NCBI GenBank assembly: GCA_046351595.1 | Contig: JAXLYE010000010.1 | Span: 291,746-355,745 of the forward strand | Source of the DNA: JAXLYE01 sp046351595 | GTDB taxonomy: Bacteria; Myxococcota_A; Polyangia; Palsa-1104; JAEUJZ01 | DNA length: 64,000 bases | Direction of reading: 5' to 3' | Shown: positions 25,802-34,203 of the stretch, piece by piece | Layout of the letters: every line of letters begins with the position of its first letter | Position numbering within the stretch: position 1 is the stretch's first letter | Notes under the pieces: model-generated | Told to the model about the DNA's origin: nothing | Databases searched by the model: none | The model's input: the letters and a program-made list of their open reading frames with translations, nothing else | Position numbers and translations under genes: made by a program

Positions 25802-26872
25802 CTACTTGCAGCAGGCCGTGACCGGGCCGCGCGGCATGAACTGGCCGTTGGCGGTGCCGCCCTTGGTGCACATCGGCGGCGCGACCGTCGTGGCGATCTG
25901 CAGCGCCTTGGCGGAGTAGGCCATCATCGTCGCGTCCGTCGAGGCGGTGCACATGTCGGCCGGCAGGTTGGTGGTCTTGACGCCGCCGCCGGTGCCGCAC
26001 GCTGCGTCGCTGGTTAGCTTGACGTCGCCGGCCGCCACCTGGCACGCGTTCGCCGACGGCGTGCAGCTGCACGTGCACTGGCTGCTGCCGCTCGTGCCCT
26101 CGTAGAACAGCTGCTTCTTGGTGAAGCCGACGCCGTTGCGGTCGGTGAAGTCGGGGCAGGTGACGTCGCCGTCGAACAGCACGCAGGCGCTGTTGCCGAT
26201 GAGGTCTGCCAGCGTCTGCGTCTTGGTCGTGCTGGTCTGGCACAGGTAGCTCGTCGTGCCCCACTGCGGCGACCCGTTGATCATCGCCTGCGTCGGCGTG
26301 CACGTCGGGGCCAGCGCCGGCATCCGGTACATCGAGGTGTTCATACCGTTGTTGAACGTCACGCAGCGGCTGGCCGCGTTGCTGGTGACCTTGACCGTCG
26401 CCATCGTCGGCGCGGCGCCGTTGGCCATGCACGTCCCGACGTCGTTGAAGACCTTGAGCGTCGCGCCGCACTCGCCGGCGCCGCAGGCGCACGCGGTGCA
26501 CGGATCCGGTGTGCTCAGGTTCTGGTAGACCGGCACCGCGCCCGTACACGCGTTCATGTTCGCGTTCACCGAGCCCGCGGCGCGGTAGCCGGGCAGGCAC
26601 GCGGTGTGGTAGCGGCACGTCGCGTCCATGCAGCCCGGCAGGCAGTTGTTGTTGACGTCGGCGGTCGGGTCCGCGCAGTCCTCCTGCAGGCCGTTGGGGA
26701 CCTTGTCGCACGACACGCTGCCGCCGTCGCCGCCGTCGGGGACGGTGATCGGCGCGTTGGCGGCCAGGCTCTCGAAGTCCCAGCAGCCCGAGGTCAGGAG
26801 CAGCGGCGACACCAGCGCCAGATAAAGAGGCAGATGAAGCGGACCACCCGGTCGATAAGCTAGCTTGCGCAT
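25802..26872 (-). CDS. Cys-rich lipoprotein
   Basis: The 356-residue protein has lipobox 'LLTSGC' and about 25 Cys residues spread along its length ('NNCLPGCMDATC', 'CTACACGAGECG', 'QCTCSCTPSANAC', final 'ACCK'). It is likely a disulphide-bonded outer-surface protein. No known enzyme motif is recognised. Its ATG lies 5 bp downstream of the stop of the TPR gene at 26878, so the two are co-transcribed. An internal 'DGGDGG' stretch follows the lipobox as a flexible tether. Confidence 0.82.
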   Translation of the reverse strand: MRKLAYRPGGPLHLPLYLALVSPLLLTSGCWDFESLAANAPITVPDGGDGGSVSCDKVPNGLQEDCADPTADVNNNCLPGCMDATCRYHTACLPGYRAAGSVNANMNACTGAVPVYQNLSTPDPCTACACGAGECGATLKVFNDVGTCMANGAAPTMATVKVTSNAASRCVTFNNGMNTSMYRMPALAPTCTPTQAMINGSPQWGTTSYLCQTSTTKTQTLADLIGNSACVLFDGDVTCPDFTDRNGVGFTKKQLFYEGTSGSSQCTCSCTPSANACQVAAGDVKLTSDAACGTGGGVKTTNLPADMCTASTDATMMAYSAKALQIATTVAPPMCTKGGTANGQFMPRGPVTACCK

Positions 26873-26877
26873 CTTCG

Positions 26878-27852
26878 TTACTGGCTCCCAAGCACCAGGG
26901 CCCCGCCGGAGAGGCGCAGGCCGCCGCGAACAGTTGCGATGCGGCGCAGCCCCTCCTGTCCGGGGCGCAGCTCGAAGCGGAGGGCGATGCCGGTGGCGAT
27001 GGCGAACGCGCCGGCGGCGCCGAGCAGGCCGTAGCCCGCGTAGGCCTGGCGCTCGAGCACGTCGACGTCCGCACGCGGGCAGCTGGTGACGCAGTTGGCG
27101 GACAGCGTATTGTACTGGCTGTTGACCAGGCCCAGCGTCGCGGCCCCGGCGATCAGCGCGGCCAGCGTGGTGGCGCCGAGCGCGATGCTGTAGACCGGCA
27201 CGCGGCGCGGCGGGCTGGGCGCGGCCTCGGCGGCCTGCTGCTCGACGGTGACCTTCTGCGCGGTGGTGGCGCGGCGGCCGAGCTCACCCTCCAGGCGCGC
27301 GACTTCCTGACGGATGTACTCGGCGTCGGGGTCGTCGGGCGAGGAGGCGAGGTAGTCCTTGAAGTGCTGCAGCGCCTCGGCCGGGCGGCCGATCTTGACC
27401 TCGCAGCGCGCCATGTTGTTCAGCAGCGCGGTGCGCGGCACCAGCTGGTACGCCGAGGTGAACTCGAGCCAGGCGTTGGCGTAGTTCGCCTGCTGGTAGA
27501 GCTCGACGCCGCGGAAGAAGTGGGCGCGCGCGGCGTCCTCCTTCGGGTTGGGGCCGTGGTTCGGGTCGCTCGGCTCGGGCGGCTTGCTCGGCATCGGCGC
27601 GTCGGCGACCGGCTTGGCCGGTGTTGCCGGCGCGGCGGGCGCGGCAGCGGCGGCGGGCGCGGACTTGGCGGCCGGTGCGGCGGCGGGCGCGGGCCTGGCG
27701 GCCGGTGCGCCGGTGCTCGCGGCCTCCGCGGGCGCAGCGGGCGCGGCGGCCGCGGCAGGCGCAGCGGGCTTGCGCGGGGCGGCGGCCGCGGGCAGCGCGA
27801 CCAGGACAAGCGACAGACCACTTACCAGGGCAAAGGGACGACGTGTCGGCAT
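26878..27852 (-). CDS. TPR protein with C-terminal membrane segments
   Basis: The 324-residue protein has a signal peptide ('LVLVALPAAAA') and then an ~80-residue Ala/Pro linker. A TPR unit begins 'ARAHFFRGVELYQQANYANA', continuing with 'AYQLVPRTALLNNMARCE' and 'GRPAEALQHFKDYLA'. Two hydrophobic segments follow ('YSIALGATTLAALIAGA' and 'GYGLLGAAGAFAIATGIAL'). The TPR plus C-terminal membrane layout is the same as in the split gene at 57484/61746. It is probably a periplasmic scaffold in a complex with the Cys-rich lipoprotein encoded next to it. Confidence 0.82.
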   Translation of the reverse strand: MPTRRPFALVSGLSLVLVALPAAAAPRKPAAPAAAAAPAAPAEAASTGAPAARPAPAAAPAAKSAPAAAAAPAAPATPAKPVADAPMPSKPPEPSDPNHGPNPKEDAARAHFFRGVELYQQANYANAWLEFTSAYQLVPRTALLNNMARCEVKIGRPAEALQHFKDYLASSPDDPDAEYIRQEVARLEGELGRRATTAQKVTVEQQAAEAAPSPPRRVPVYSIALGATTLAALIAGAATLGLVNSQYNTLSANCVTSCPRADVDVLERQAYAGYGLLGAAGAFAIATGIALRFELRPGQEGLRRIATVRGGLRLSGGALVLGSQ

Positions 27853-28033
27853 GATCAGGCGCGTCGATCTTACACCCCGCGACGGAGGCCCGGGCGGTTT
27901 TTCCGCGCGTCCGCCCTGCGCGGGCGGGTTGGAAGCGGCTCTGGTTCGCCAGAGCGCTTTGGCCGGAGCTTCAGCCAGAGCTTCAGCTAGATCTTTGGCG
28001 AGCGCGCTCGCCGCCTCCATGTGACGTCCGTCT

Positions 28034-28092
28034 CGTCCCGCTCGGCGCGTCCCGCTCGGCGCGTCCCGCTCGGCGTTCCGCTCGGCCCGTTC
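28034..28092. repeat. 14-bp tandem repeats
   Basis: Three to four copies of a TCCCGCTCGGCGCG-type unit, degenerating at the right end, lie between the TPR gene and the YVTN propeller gene. No gene is seen in 27853-28094. Confidence 0.6.
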
Positions 28093-28094
28093 CG

Positions 28095-29261
28095 CTACAG
28101 CGCGGCGCGGAACACGATGCCGTTGGGCGCGCCGCCGACGTACAGGCTGCGCAGCACGGCGCGGGTGCGCACGTCGATCGAGTAGACGCGCCCGTCCGCC
28201 TCGTCGGTCAGAAATACGGTGTAGCCGTGCGCCGAGAGGCACAGGCCGTGCGGCTTCTTGCCGACGACGACCTCGCCCTTGACCGATAGATCGGCGGCGC
28301 CGAGCACCAGGATCTTGCCCTGGTCCTCCAGCGCCACCCAGAGCTCGCCGGTCGGGCCGCCGACCTCGAGCGCCTGACCGGGCTGGCCCGGCAGCGTCAC
28401 CGTGGGCTCGGCCTTGCGCTCGGCCAGCGCCAGCGCGGTCAGCTTCTTGTCGCTCTCGCTGGTGACGTAGGCGCGGTTGCCGCTGCCGAGCCACGCCGCG
28501 ATCGGGTTCATGCCGACGGGCAGGGTGGCGCTGACCGCGGGCGGGGTGCTGTCCGGGCCCGGCGGGCTGACCACGCTGATGCTGCCGCTGCCGCTGTTGG
28601 CGACCAGCAGCCCGACGGACGAGGCGCTGACCTCGAGCGGCGCGGCGCCGACCGCGACCTCGGCGCTCGGCAGGAGATCGGCGGCGGCCGCGAGCACCAG
28701 GCGCCCGCTCTCCATGAGCGCGTAGCCGACCCGCGCATCGTCGACGAAAGCGAGGTTGTGGGCGGTGCCGCCGGGCAGCCCCTGCGCGGTCACGTCCCCC
28801 TTCTGGCTGTCGAGGATGTACAGGGCGCCACCGGCCGGCTCCGCAGCGTGCCCGGTGTGGCCGGCGTGCCCGCCCGACAGATCGATCGCCGGTGCCCCGA
28901 CGCCGATGCGCCGCCGATCCGGCGACACGCTGAGGTGGTGCGGCTGGTACTTCGTCGACAGCGCCAGCGTGCCCGCGACCTTCCAGGCCTCGAGGTCGAC
29001 GACGGCGACGCTGCCCGTCGCGCCCAGCGCCACGAACAGCGCGTCGCCGCGCACGTCCAGGTTGAACACCGGCGGCGGCGGCAGGCCCGACGGGTCGGTC
29101 GACTCGCAGCCCGCGGCGGCGAGCAGCGCGAGCACGAGGCCGGCCGGCGTCGAGGCGGCGGCCCGTGACCCGGTGCGGGTCCTCGTCCCCGTCTGGGATG
29201 CGCGGCCCGGCGCGAGCCATCGGCGGAGAGAACAGGCGACAGAGCGGGTTTGCGAGCGCAT
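28095..29261 (-). CDS. YVTN-type beta-propeller lipoprotein
   Basis: The 388-residue product starts at ATG 29261, with AAGGAAGG just upstream. The lipobox is 'LLAAAGC'. Seven-bladed-propeller motifs of the YVTN/surface-layer type run through it ('GATGSVAVVDLEAWKVAGTL', 'YVTSESDKKLTAL', 'GKKPHGLCLSAHGYTVF', 'DGRVYSIDVRT'). A His/Gly loop 'GGHAGHTGHAAEP' may bind metal. It is probably an extracytoplasmic binding protein. It lies 22 bp downstream of the SPOR gene and is likely co-transcribed with it. Confidence 0.82.
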   Translation of the reverse strand: MRSQTRSVACSLRRWLAPGRASQTGTRTRTGSRAAASTPAGLVLALLAAAGCESTDPSGLPPPPVFNLDVRGDALFVALGATGSVAVVDLEAWKVAGTLALSTKYQPHHLSVSPDRRRIGVGAPAIDLSGGHAGHTGHAAEPAGGALYILDSQKGDVTAQGLPGGTAHNLAFVDDARVGYALMESGRLVLAAAADLLPSAEVAVGAAPLEVSASSVGLLVANSGSGSISVVSPPGPDSTPPAVSATLPVGMNPIAAWLGSGNRAYVTSESDKKLTALALAERKAEPTVTLPGQPGQALEVGGPTGELWVALEDQGKILVLGAADLSVKGEVVVGKKPHGLCLSAHGYTVFLTDEADGRVYSIDVRTRAVLRSLYVGGAPNGIVFRAAL

Positions 29262-29283
29262 GGCCCTTCCTTTACACCACGAC

Positions 29284-29943
29284 TCACATCGGGGCGATCT
29301 GGGACTCCAGGCGGAACTTGCGCAGCAGGTCCTGCTGGATCGGCTGCGCCGCCTCGACGGTGGCAAAGTCGCCGACGAGCACGCGGTAGCGCGACAGCAC
29401 CTGCCCCGGCACCTCCTGGATCGAGACGCGGTAGCCGGCCTCGCGCAGCTTGCGCGCCTGCGCCTCGGCCTCGGCCCGTCGCGCCGAGAGCGGGCCCTGC
29501 AGGGCGTAGCGCGGGCGCGCCGACAGCGGCGGACCGACGACGGGGCGGCTCGGCCGATCGGACTCGGCCCCGGCGGGCGCGCCCGGGACCGCGGGCCGCG
29601 GCCTTGTGCCGAGCGGCGAGGGGCGATCGAGCAGCGCGCGGTGGAAGGTCAGCGCCTCCTCGGCGTTGGCCAGCTCGTCGAGGGCGGCCAGCGGATCGGC
29701 CTGCGCCTGGGCCTGCGCCTGGGCCAGGGCCTTGCGCTCGACGCGGCGGCCGACGTGCACGCCGAGCCCGAAGGTCAGGCAGGCGCAGACCGCGCCGCCG
29801 ACGAACAGAAAGAAGATCTGGCGCCCGTCGAGCGCCGCCGCCTCGCCGCGCTCACCCGCGTAGGGCAGCGGGGTGCCTCCGGAGGCCGCGACCGCGGCCG
29901 ATCCCGACCCGTCCGGTGAGTGCTCACGCTCGCTGCTCGCCAT
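29284..29943 (-). CDS. SPOR-domain membrane protein
   Basis: The 219-residue protein has one transmembrane helix at ~44-64 ('IFFLFVGGAVCACLTFGLG'), with the N terminus in the cytoplasm. A coiled Ala-Gln stretch and a disordered Pro-rich linker follow. The C-terminal SPOR domain (~145-219) contains 'YALQGPLSARRAEAEAQARK' and 'YRVLVGDFATVEAA'. SPOR domains bind denuded septal peptidoglycan, so a role in cell division or envelope remodelling is likely. Confidence 0.85.
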   Translation of the reverse strand: MASSEREHSPDGSGSAAVAASGGTPLPYAGERGEAAALDGRQIFFLFVGGAVCACLTFGLGVHVGRRVERKALAQAQAQAQADPLAALDELANAEEALTFHRALLDRPSPLGTRPRPAVPGAPAGAESDRPSRPVVGPPLSARPRYALQGPLSARRAEAEAQARKLREAGYRVSIQEVPGQVLSRYRVLVGDFATVEAAQPIQQDLLRKFRLESQIAPM

Positions 29944-30106
29944 CGCTGTTTGCCCGCTGTCTGCCGTCGCTGTTGGGGCGGGATCGGTGCCTGCAACGTG
30001 CGGGACCGGCGCCTGCCCGCGAGTATCTTCGGGCCCGCGCGCCGAGGCAATTTTTCGGTCCGCCGCGGTGCGCCGCCCGGGCGCCTCCTCGTCCTCGACC
30101 TGCCGC

Positions 30107-30130
30107 TCGTCTACTCGTCTACTCGTCTAC
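30107..30130. repeat. Three perfect 8-bp repeats
   Basis: CTCGTCTA occurs three times head to tail, just before the end of the TPR gene at 30138. An 8-bp unit here cannot affect a frame because it is intergenic. Confidence 0.6.
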
Positions 30131-30137
30131 TGGGCGA

Positions 30138-31403
30138 CTACTCGTCGGGCCCGTTGCGCGCGGTCTCGATGAGCAGGTCGAGCAGCTCCAGCCGCTCGAG
30201 CACCGCGTAGCTCAGCGCCAGCACCGTCAGCGCCCGCCACAGCACCCCGAACACCAGCTGCAGGCCGCCCGCCGGCCGCCGCTGCTCGGCCGAGGCGCCC
30301 GAGAGCCAGGCCAGCGCCGCGCCGCCCAGCCCGATCAGCCCCAGCGCCGTGAGCAGCGGCCCGCCCGCGCTCTTGAGCAGCAGCGACACCGCGACCAGGA
30401 AGCCGGCGACCGGTGCGTAGTAGGCCACCTCGAGCGGCGGCGGCCACAGGCTGGCGAGCGAGCGCCGCGCCCGCGCGAGCCCGACGAGCTGCACCAGCAG
30501 CACCAGCGCCAGCCAGCCGCCGGCCAGGTACCCGCGCAGCTGCCGCCGGGCACCGAGCTCGCTGCGGGCGACGCCCTCCTGACCGACCAGGGTCCACAGC
30601 GGGCCGCCGCGCGCGAGCAGCCGCTCGTAGATCGAGCGGGCGGCGGTGAAGCGGCGCTCGCGCAGGCGCGCCTCGGCCTCGGCCTGATCGGCGCGCGCGG
30701 TCCACTCGCTGTGCGGGTCGCGGCGGCGCAGCTCGGCGAACGCGGCGGCCGCGCCCGCGACGTCCTGTGCCCGCCCCGCATGCAGCCGCGCGCTGCCGAG
30801 CAGGTACAGCGCCTGGTCGTGCAGCGCGAAGCCCGGCTCCTCGCGCAGGAGCGCCTCGAGGCGGCTGATGCGCTCGGGGCTGCCCTCGGCGGTGGAGCGG
30901 ACGATCGCCTGGAAGCGGGCGAGCGGGGCGGCGCCGCTGCGCAGGCCGGCCTCGAGCTGCGCCAGCCGGTGCTCGGCCCGCCGCACCAGGCGGCTGTTCG
31001 GGTAGCGCTTGACCACGATGCCGTAGAGCCGGCGCGCCTCCTCGGGGCGACCGAGCTGCTCGTCGCTGAGCTGCGCCGCCTCGAACAGCGCCTCGGGGGC
31101 CACATCGTCCTCGGGGCGGGACTCGCCGAGCCGGGTGAGCGCCGCCGCCGCCTCGGCCGTCCGGCCCGCGGCCAGGAGCTTGAGCCCGGCCTCGAACGCG
31201 GCCTGCGCCGTGGCGCTGCGCACGGGCGGCGCGTCCTCGTCGGATCCAGCCGACGCTCCCGGCGGCGCCGGCGGCTGTGCGTGCCCCGAGCGCCCCGCCA
31301 GCCCGAGCCACAGCGCGACGACGAGCCAGAGCAGGCGAGGGCGGCCCCGGGCGCCCCGCCGACCCGGGCGCGCGGTCCGCTCCGACGAGGTGTTGTGTCG
31401 CAT
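30138..31403 (-). CDS. TPR membrane protein
   Basis: The 421-residue protein has an N-terminal hydrophobic segment ('LLWLVVALWLGLAG') acting as signal or anchor. Several TPR/Sel1-like helical repeats follow ('AAFEAGLKLLAAGRTAEAA', 'EEARRLYGIVVKRYPNS'), and then four hydrophobic helices in the last ~150 residues ('GWLALVLLVQLVGLA', 'AGFLVAVSLLL', 'LLTALGLIGLGGAALAWL', 'ALTVLALSYAVLE'). It is therefore a polytopic inner-membrane protein with a periplasmic TPR domain, probably an assembly scaffold. It is divergent from the propeller gene at 31552. Confidence 0.75.
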   Translation of the reverse strand: MRHNTSSERTARPGRRGARGRPRLLWLVVALWLGLAGRSGHAQPPAPPGASAGSDEDAPPVRSATAQAAFEAGLKLLAAGRTAEAAAALTRLGESRPEDDVAPEALFEAAQLSDEQLGRPEEARRLYGIVVKRYPNSRLVRRAEHRLAQLEAGLRSGAAPLARFQAIVRSTAEGSPERISRLEALLREEPGFALHDQALYLLGSARLHAGRAQDVAGAAAAFAELRRRDPHSEWTARADQAEAEARLRERRFTAARSIYERLLARGGPLWTLVGQEGVARSELGARRQLRGYLAGGWLALVLLVQLVGLARARRSLASLWPPPLEVAYYAPVAGFLVAVSLLLKSAGGPLLTALGLIGLGGAALAWLSGASAEQRRPAGGLQLVFGVLWRALTVLALSYAVLERLELLDLLIETARNGPDE

Positions 31404-31551
31404 GCCGTAGCCTGGGCATATCCCGACGAGGCCGGCCCGTCAACCCGGCGACCCGCCGCCACCGGTCCGTCGCATGCTCGGGCGCCGGCCCGGGCGTCGG
31501 CTCGGGCGCGTAGGCCTTGCCAGCCGCCCGCCGATGCGCTCGACTGCCGCC

Positions 31552-32604
31552 ATGGATCGCGATCGGCGGTTGACCTCCGGCTGGCGGCCGGCGGGCCTCG
31601 GGCTGCTCGGGCTGGGACTGGCAGCGGCGTGCGCCCCGGAGGCGCGCTGGCAGGTGGCGCACGAGGAGGACGCGGCCTGGCTGCTGGCGGCGGCGCCGGG
31701 GCGCGGCGAGCTTTTGGCGGTCGGCGGGCAGCCGGGCAGCGGCCCGCAGCGGCCGGGGACCGGGCTGGTGCTGGTGGCGGCCGGCGGGCAGGTGCGGCGC
31801 CTCGACAGCCCGGTGCCGGGCATGCTGTGGTGGGTGCACATGCTGCCGGGCGGCGTCGCCTACCTGGGCGGCGAGAACGGCGTGGTGCTGCGCTACGACC
31901 CGGCGCGGCCGTCGCCGCTCATGGTGGTGCCGACCGACACGACGGCGACGCTGTACGGGCTGTGGGCGTTCGCCGAGGACGACGTCTGGGCGGTCGGCGG
32001 CGACGACGGCCAGCCCGGGGTGGTGCTGCACGGCGGCGCCGGCGGCCTCGCCCAGGAGCGCGGCCTGCCCGCCGCGGGCGTGCTCTACAAGATCTGGGCG
32101 GCCGATCGCGATCGCCTGTTCGTCGTCGGTGCCACCGGCGTCATCCTGCGCCGCGGCGGCGGCACCTGGCAGCGCGATCAGGCGCCGACCACCGACCGCC
32201 TGCTCACCGTGACCGGCACCGGCGCGAGCGAGGTCTATGCCGTGGGCGGCCTGGCCGAGGCCCGCGCCCTGCGCTTCGACGGCAGCGCCTGGTCGCTCCT
32301 GCCCGGCACCGACCCGTCGGGCGGCACGCTCGAGGCGCTGGCCGGGGTCGGGGTCGTCGGCGACGAGCTCGTGGCGGTCGGGCAGCGCGGCCTTGTCGCG
32401 CGCCGCCGCCGCGCCGACGCCACCGGGCCGTGGCAGGTGGCGGCGCCGGTGACCGCGCTCGACCTGCACGCCACCTTCGCGGCGAGCGGCAGCGAGGTCG
32501 CGGTCGGCGGCAACCTGTCGCAGTTCCGCGTGTCGCCGCCGCGCGGGGTGATCCTGCAGCGCGGCGGCACGCTGCGCAGCTTCCCCGAGGCGCCCAGCCC
32601 GTAG
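31552..32604 (+). CDS. Beta-propeller lipoprotein
   Basis: The 350-residue protein is read from ATG 31552; an in-frame ATG at 31534 is the alternative. The lipobox is 'LGLAAAC'. The body has repeated 'LWAFAEDDVWAVGG', 'IWAADRDRLFVVG', 'VTGTGASEVYAVGG' and 'LVAVGQRGLVARR' blades, the same type as the larger protein at 54876. The function is unknown; it is probably a surface binding protein. Confidence 0.8.
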   Translation: MDRDRRLTSGWRPAGLGLLGLGLAAACAPEARWQVAHEEDAAWLLAAAPGRGELLAVGGQPGSGPQRPGTGLVLVAAGGQVRRLDSPVPGMLWWVHMLPGGVAYLGGENGVVLRYDPARPSPLMVVPTDTTATLYGLWAFAEDDVWAVGGDDGQPGVVLHGGAGGLAQERGLPAAGVLYKIWAADRDRLFVVGATGVILRRGGGTWQRDQAPTTDRLLTVTGTGASEVYAVGGLAEARALRFDGSAWSLLPGTDPSGGTLEALAGVGVVGDELVAVGQRGLVARRRRADATGPWQVAAPVTALDLHATFAASGSEVAVGGNLSQFRVSPPRGVILQRGGTLRSFPEAPSP

Positions 32605-32618
32605 CTCGGCCGGGCGCG

Positions 32619-33929
32619 CTACTCGAAGCGGCCGACCGGCACCGGCGCGAAGTCCGGCGTCGGCAGCGCGAAGAAGTAGCCCTGCATCAGATCGCAGCCG
32701 AGCGCCAAGAGCGCGTCGCGCTCGCCGCGGGTCTCGACGCCCTCGACGATGACGTCGACCTGGAGCTCGCGGCAGAGCTTGACGATCGCCTGGATGACCA
32801 CGCGCCGGCGCACGTCCAGATCGACGCTTCGCACCAGCTCCATGTCGAGCTTGGCGACGGTGGGGTGGAGCTGCAGGAACGAGACCAGGCCCGCGTAGCC
32901 GGCGCCGAGATCGTCGACCGCGACGCCGAAGCCGAGCGACGACAGGACCGCGGCGGCGCGCTCGACCTCGCGGCTGTCCGAGAGCGCGGCCCGCTCCGTG
33001 ACCTCGAGGATGACGCGCCGCGCCTCGCTGGACAGCGGCGCCGCCGGGTCGGTGAGCTCGGGGTCGGCCAGCTCAGCCGGGTGCAGGTTGACGAGCAGCC
33101 GCGTCTCGCCCGGCAGCCGCCGCGCCGCCACCGCCGCCGCGCCGCGGATCTGCCGCCCGAGCGTGCGCAACAGGCCCAGCTGCTCCGCCGCCTCGAGCAC
33201 CGCGGTCGGCGTCGACAGCGCCGCCTCGCGCGGGCGCAGGAGCGCCTCGTAGCCCCACACCGAGCGGGTGCTGCAGCGCACGACCGGCTGGAAGTGCAGC
33301 ACCGGATCGGCGAGCACGCGATCGAGCGCGGTGCGCAGGCCGATGCGATCGAGGGCCAGCGGGTGGCGCGAGCCGACCAGCGCCATCGCCTCCTGCTTCA
33401 GGCGCGCCAGCCGGTGCAGGCGCACCGCCTCGCGCACGACCTCGATGAGGACGCTGTGCTCGACGGGCTTGGTCAGGTAGCGCACGGCCCCGAGCTCGAC
33501 CGCCCGCATCGCGGTCTCGAGCGACGGGTTGCCGGTCGCGAACACCACCTGCGTCGTCAGATCGCGCTGGCGCACCGCCTCGAGCAGGGCGACGCCGGAC
33601 AGGCCGGGCATACTGATGTCCGAGAGGATGACGTCGAAGCGCTCGCGATCGAGCACGCTCAGCGCCTCGGCACCGTCGCCGGCCTCGGTGACGTGGAAGC
33701 CGGCGCGGCTGAGCACGCGCGAGAACACCCGCCGCACGCCCGGCTCGTCGTCGACGACAAAGACGCGCGCGGTCGGCTCGTGGCCCTTGGGCTGGGGCGG
33801 GCGCGAGGGCTCGCGGCCGGAGTTCTCTCCGCTCCGTCCGCCCACGCCCGACGGCTCGCCGACGCGGTCTCCCGCTTGGTCTCGGCTCGTCGGCTGCGCC
33901 GCGCTCCTGTCCAACGGCTGTATCGCCAT
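32619..33929 (-). CDS. Response regulator with EAL domain (c-di-GMP phosphodiesterase)
   Basis: The 436-residue protein starts at ATG 33929, with an AGGGAG ribosome site. A disordered N-terminal tail precedes a REC domain ('VFVVDDEPGVRR', phospho-acceptor Asp in 'VILSDISMPG', Lys in 'YLTKPVE'). The EAL domain follows, with the metal and catalytic residues visible by eye: 'YEALLRP', 'NLHPAEL', 'ILEVTER', 'DDLGAGYAGL', 'KLDMELV', 'EGVET' and 'QGYFFA'. It should hydrolyse c-di-GMP to pGpG under control of a partner kinase, which is not encoded here. The canonical EAL/EVL triad reads EAL in 'YEALLRP'. It is convergent with the propeller gene, 14 bp apart. Confidence 0.93.
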   Translation of the reverse strand: MAIQPLDRSAAQPTSRDQAGDRVGEPSGVGGRSGENSGREPSRPPQPKGHEPTARVFVVDDEPGVRRVFSRVLSRAGFHVTEAGDGAEALSVLDRERFDVILSDISMPGLSGVALLEAVRQRDLTTQVVFATGNPSLETAMRAVELGAVRYLTKPVEHSVLIEVVREAVRLHRLARLKQEAMALVGSRHPLALDRIGLRTALDRVLADPVLHFQPVVRCSTRSVWGYEALLRPREAALSTPTAVLEAAEQLGLLRTLGRQIRGAAAVAARRLPGETRLLVNLHPAELADPELTDPAAPLSSEARRVILEVTERAALSDSREVERAAAVLSSLGFGVAVDDLGAGYAGLVSFLQLHPTVAKLDMELVRSVDLDVRRRVVIQAIVKLCRELQVDVIVEGVETRGERDALLALGCDLMQGYFFALPTPDFAPVPVGRFE

Positions 33930-34203
33930 CCTCACTCCCTCAGCGCCGTGCCGGGTGGGTCCGGGTCCCCGATGACCGTCTCGGACGGCCATCCCGTAAT
34001 CCCCCCAGTGGAGGTACACACCTGGCAGCATCTCCAGCATCGCGCGCCGGCTTGTGCGGTGTCAACCGACGGCTAACAGGGCCGTTATCGAGATCACTAT
34101 TGGGGTTCTGTGGGGCTCCTTGGCATTGGGGAGTCCCTGCGAGGGTCAGCGGTCCCGGACGCCTTCCCACCTTGACACCTGGGCACCGGGCTATGCTGCG
34201 GCG

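Noticed and set aside
29250..34076. A 1,608-codon plus-strand open frame across six genes
   Set aside because: It is composition-driven; the minus-strand SPOR, TPR and REC-EAL genes and the plus-strand propeller gene in another frame explain the region.
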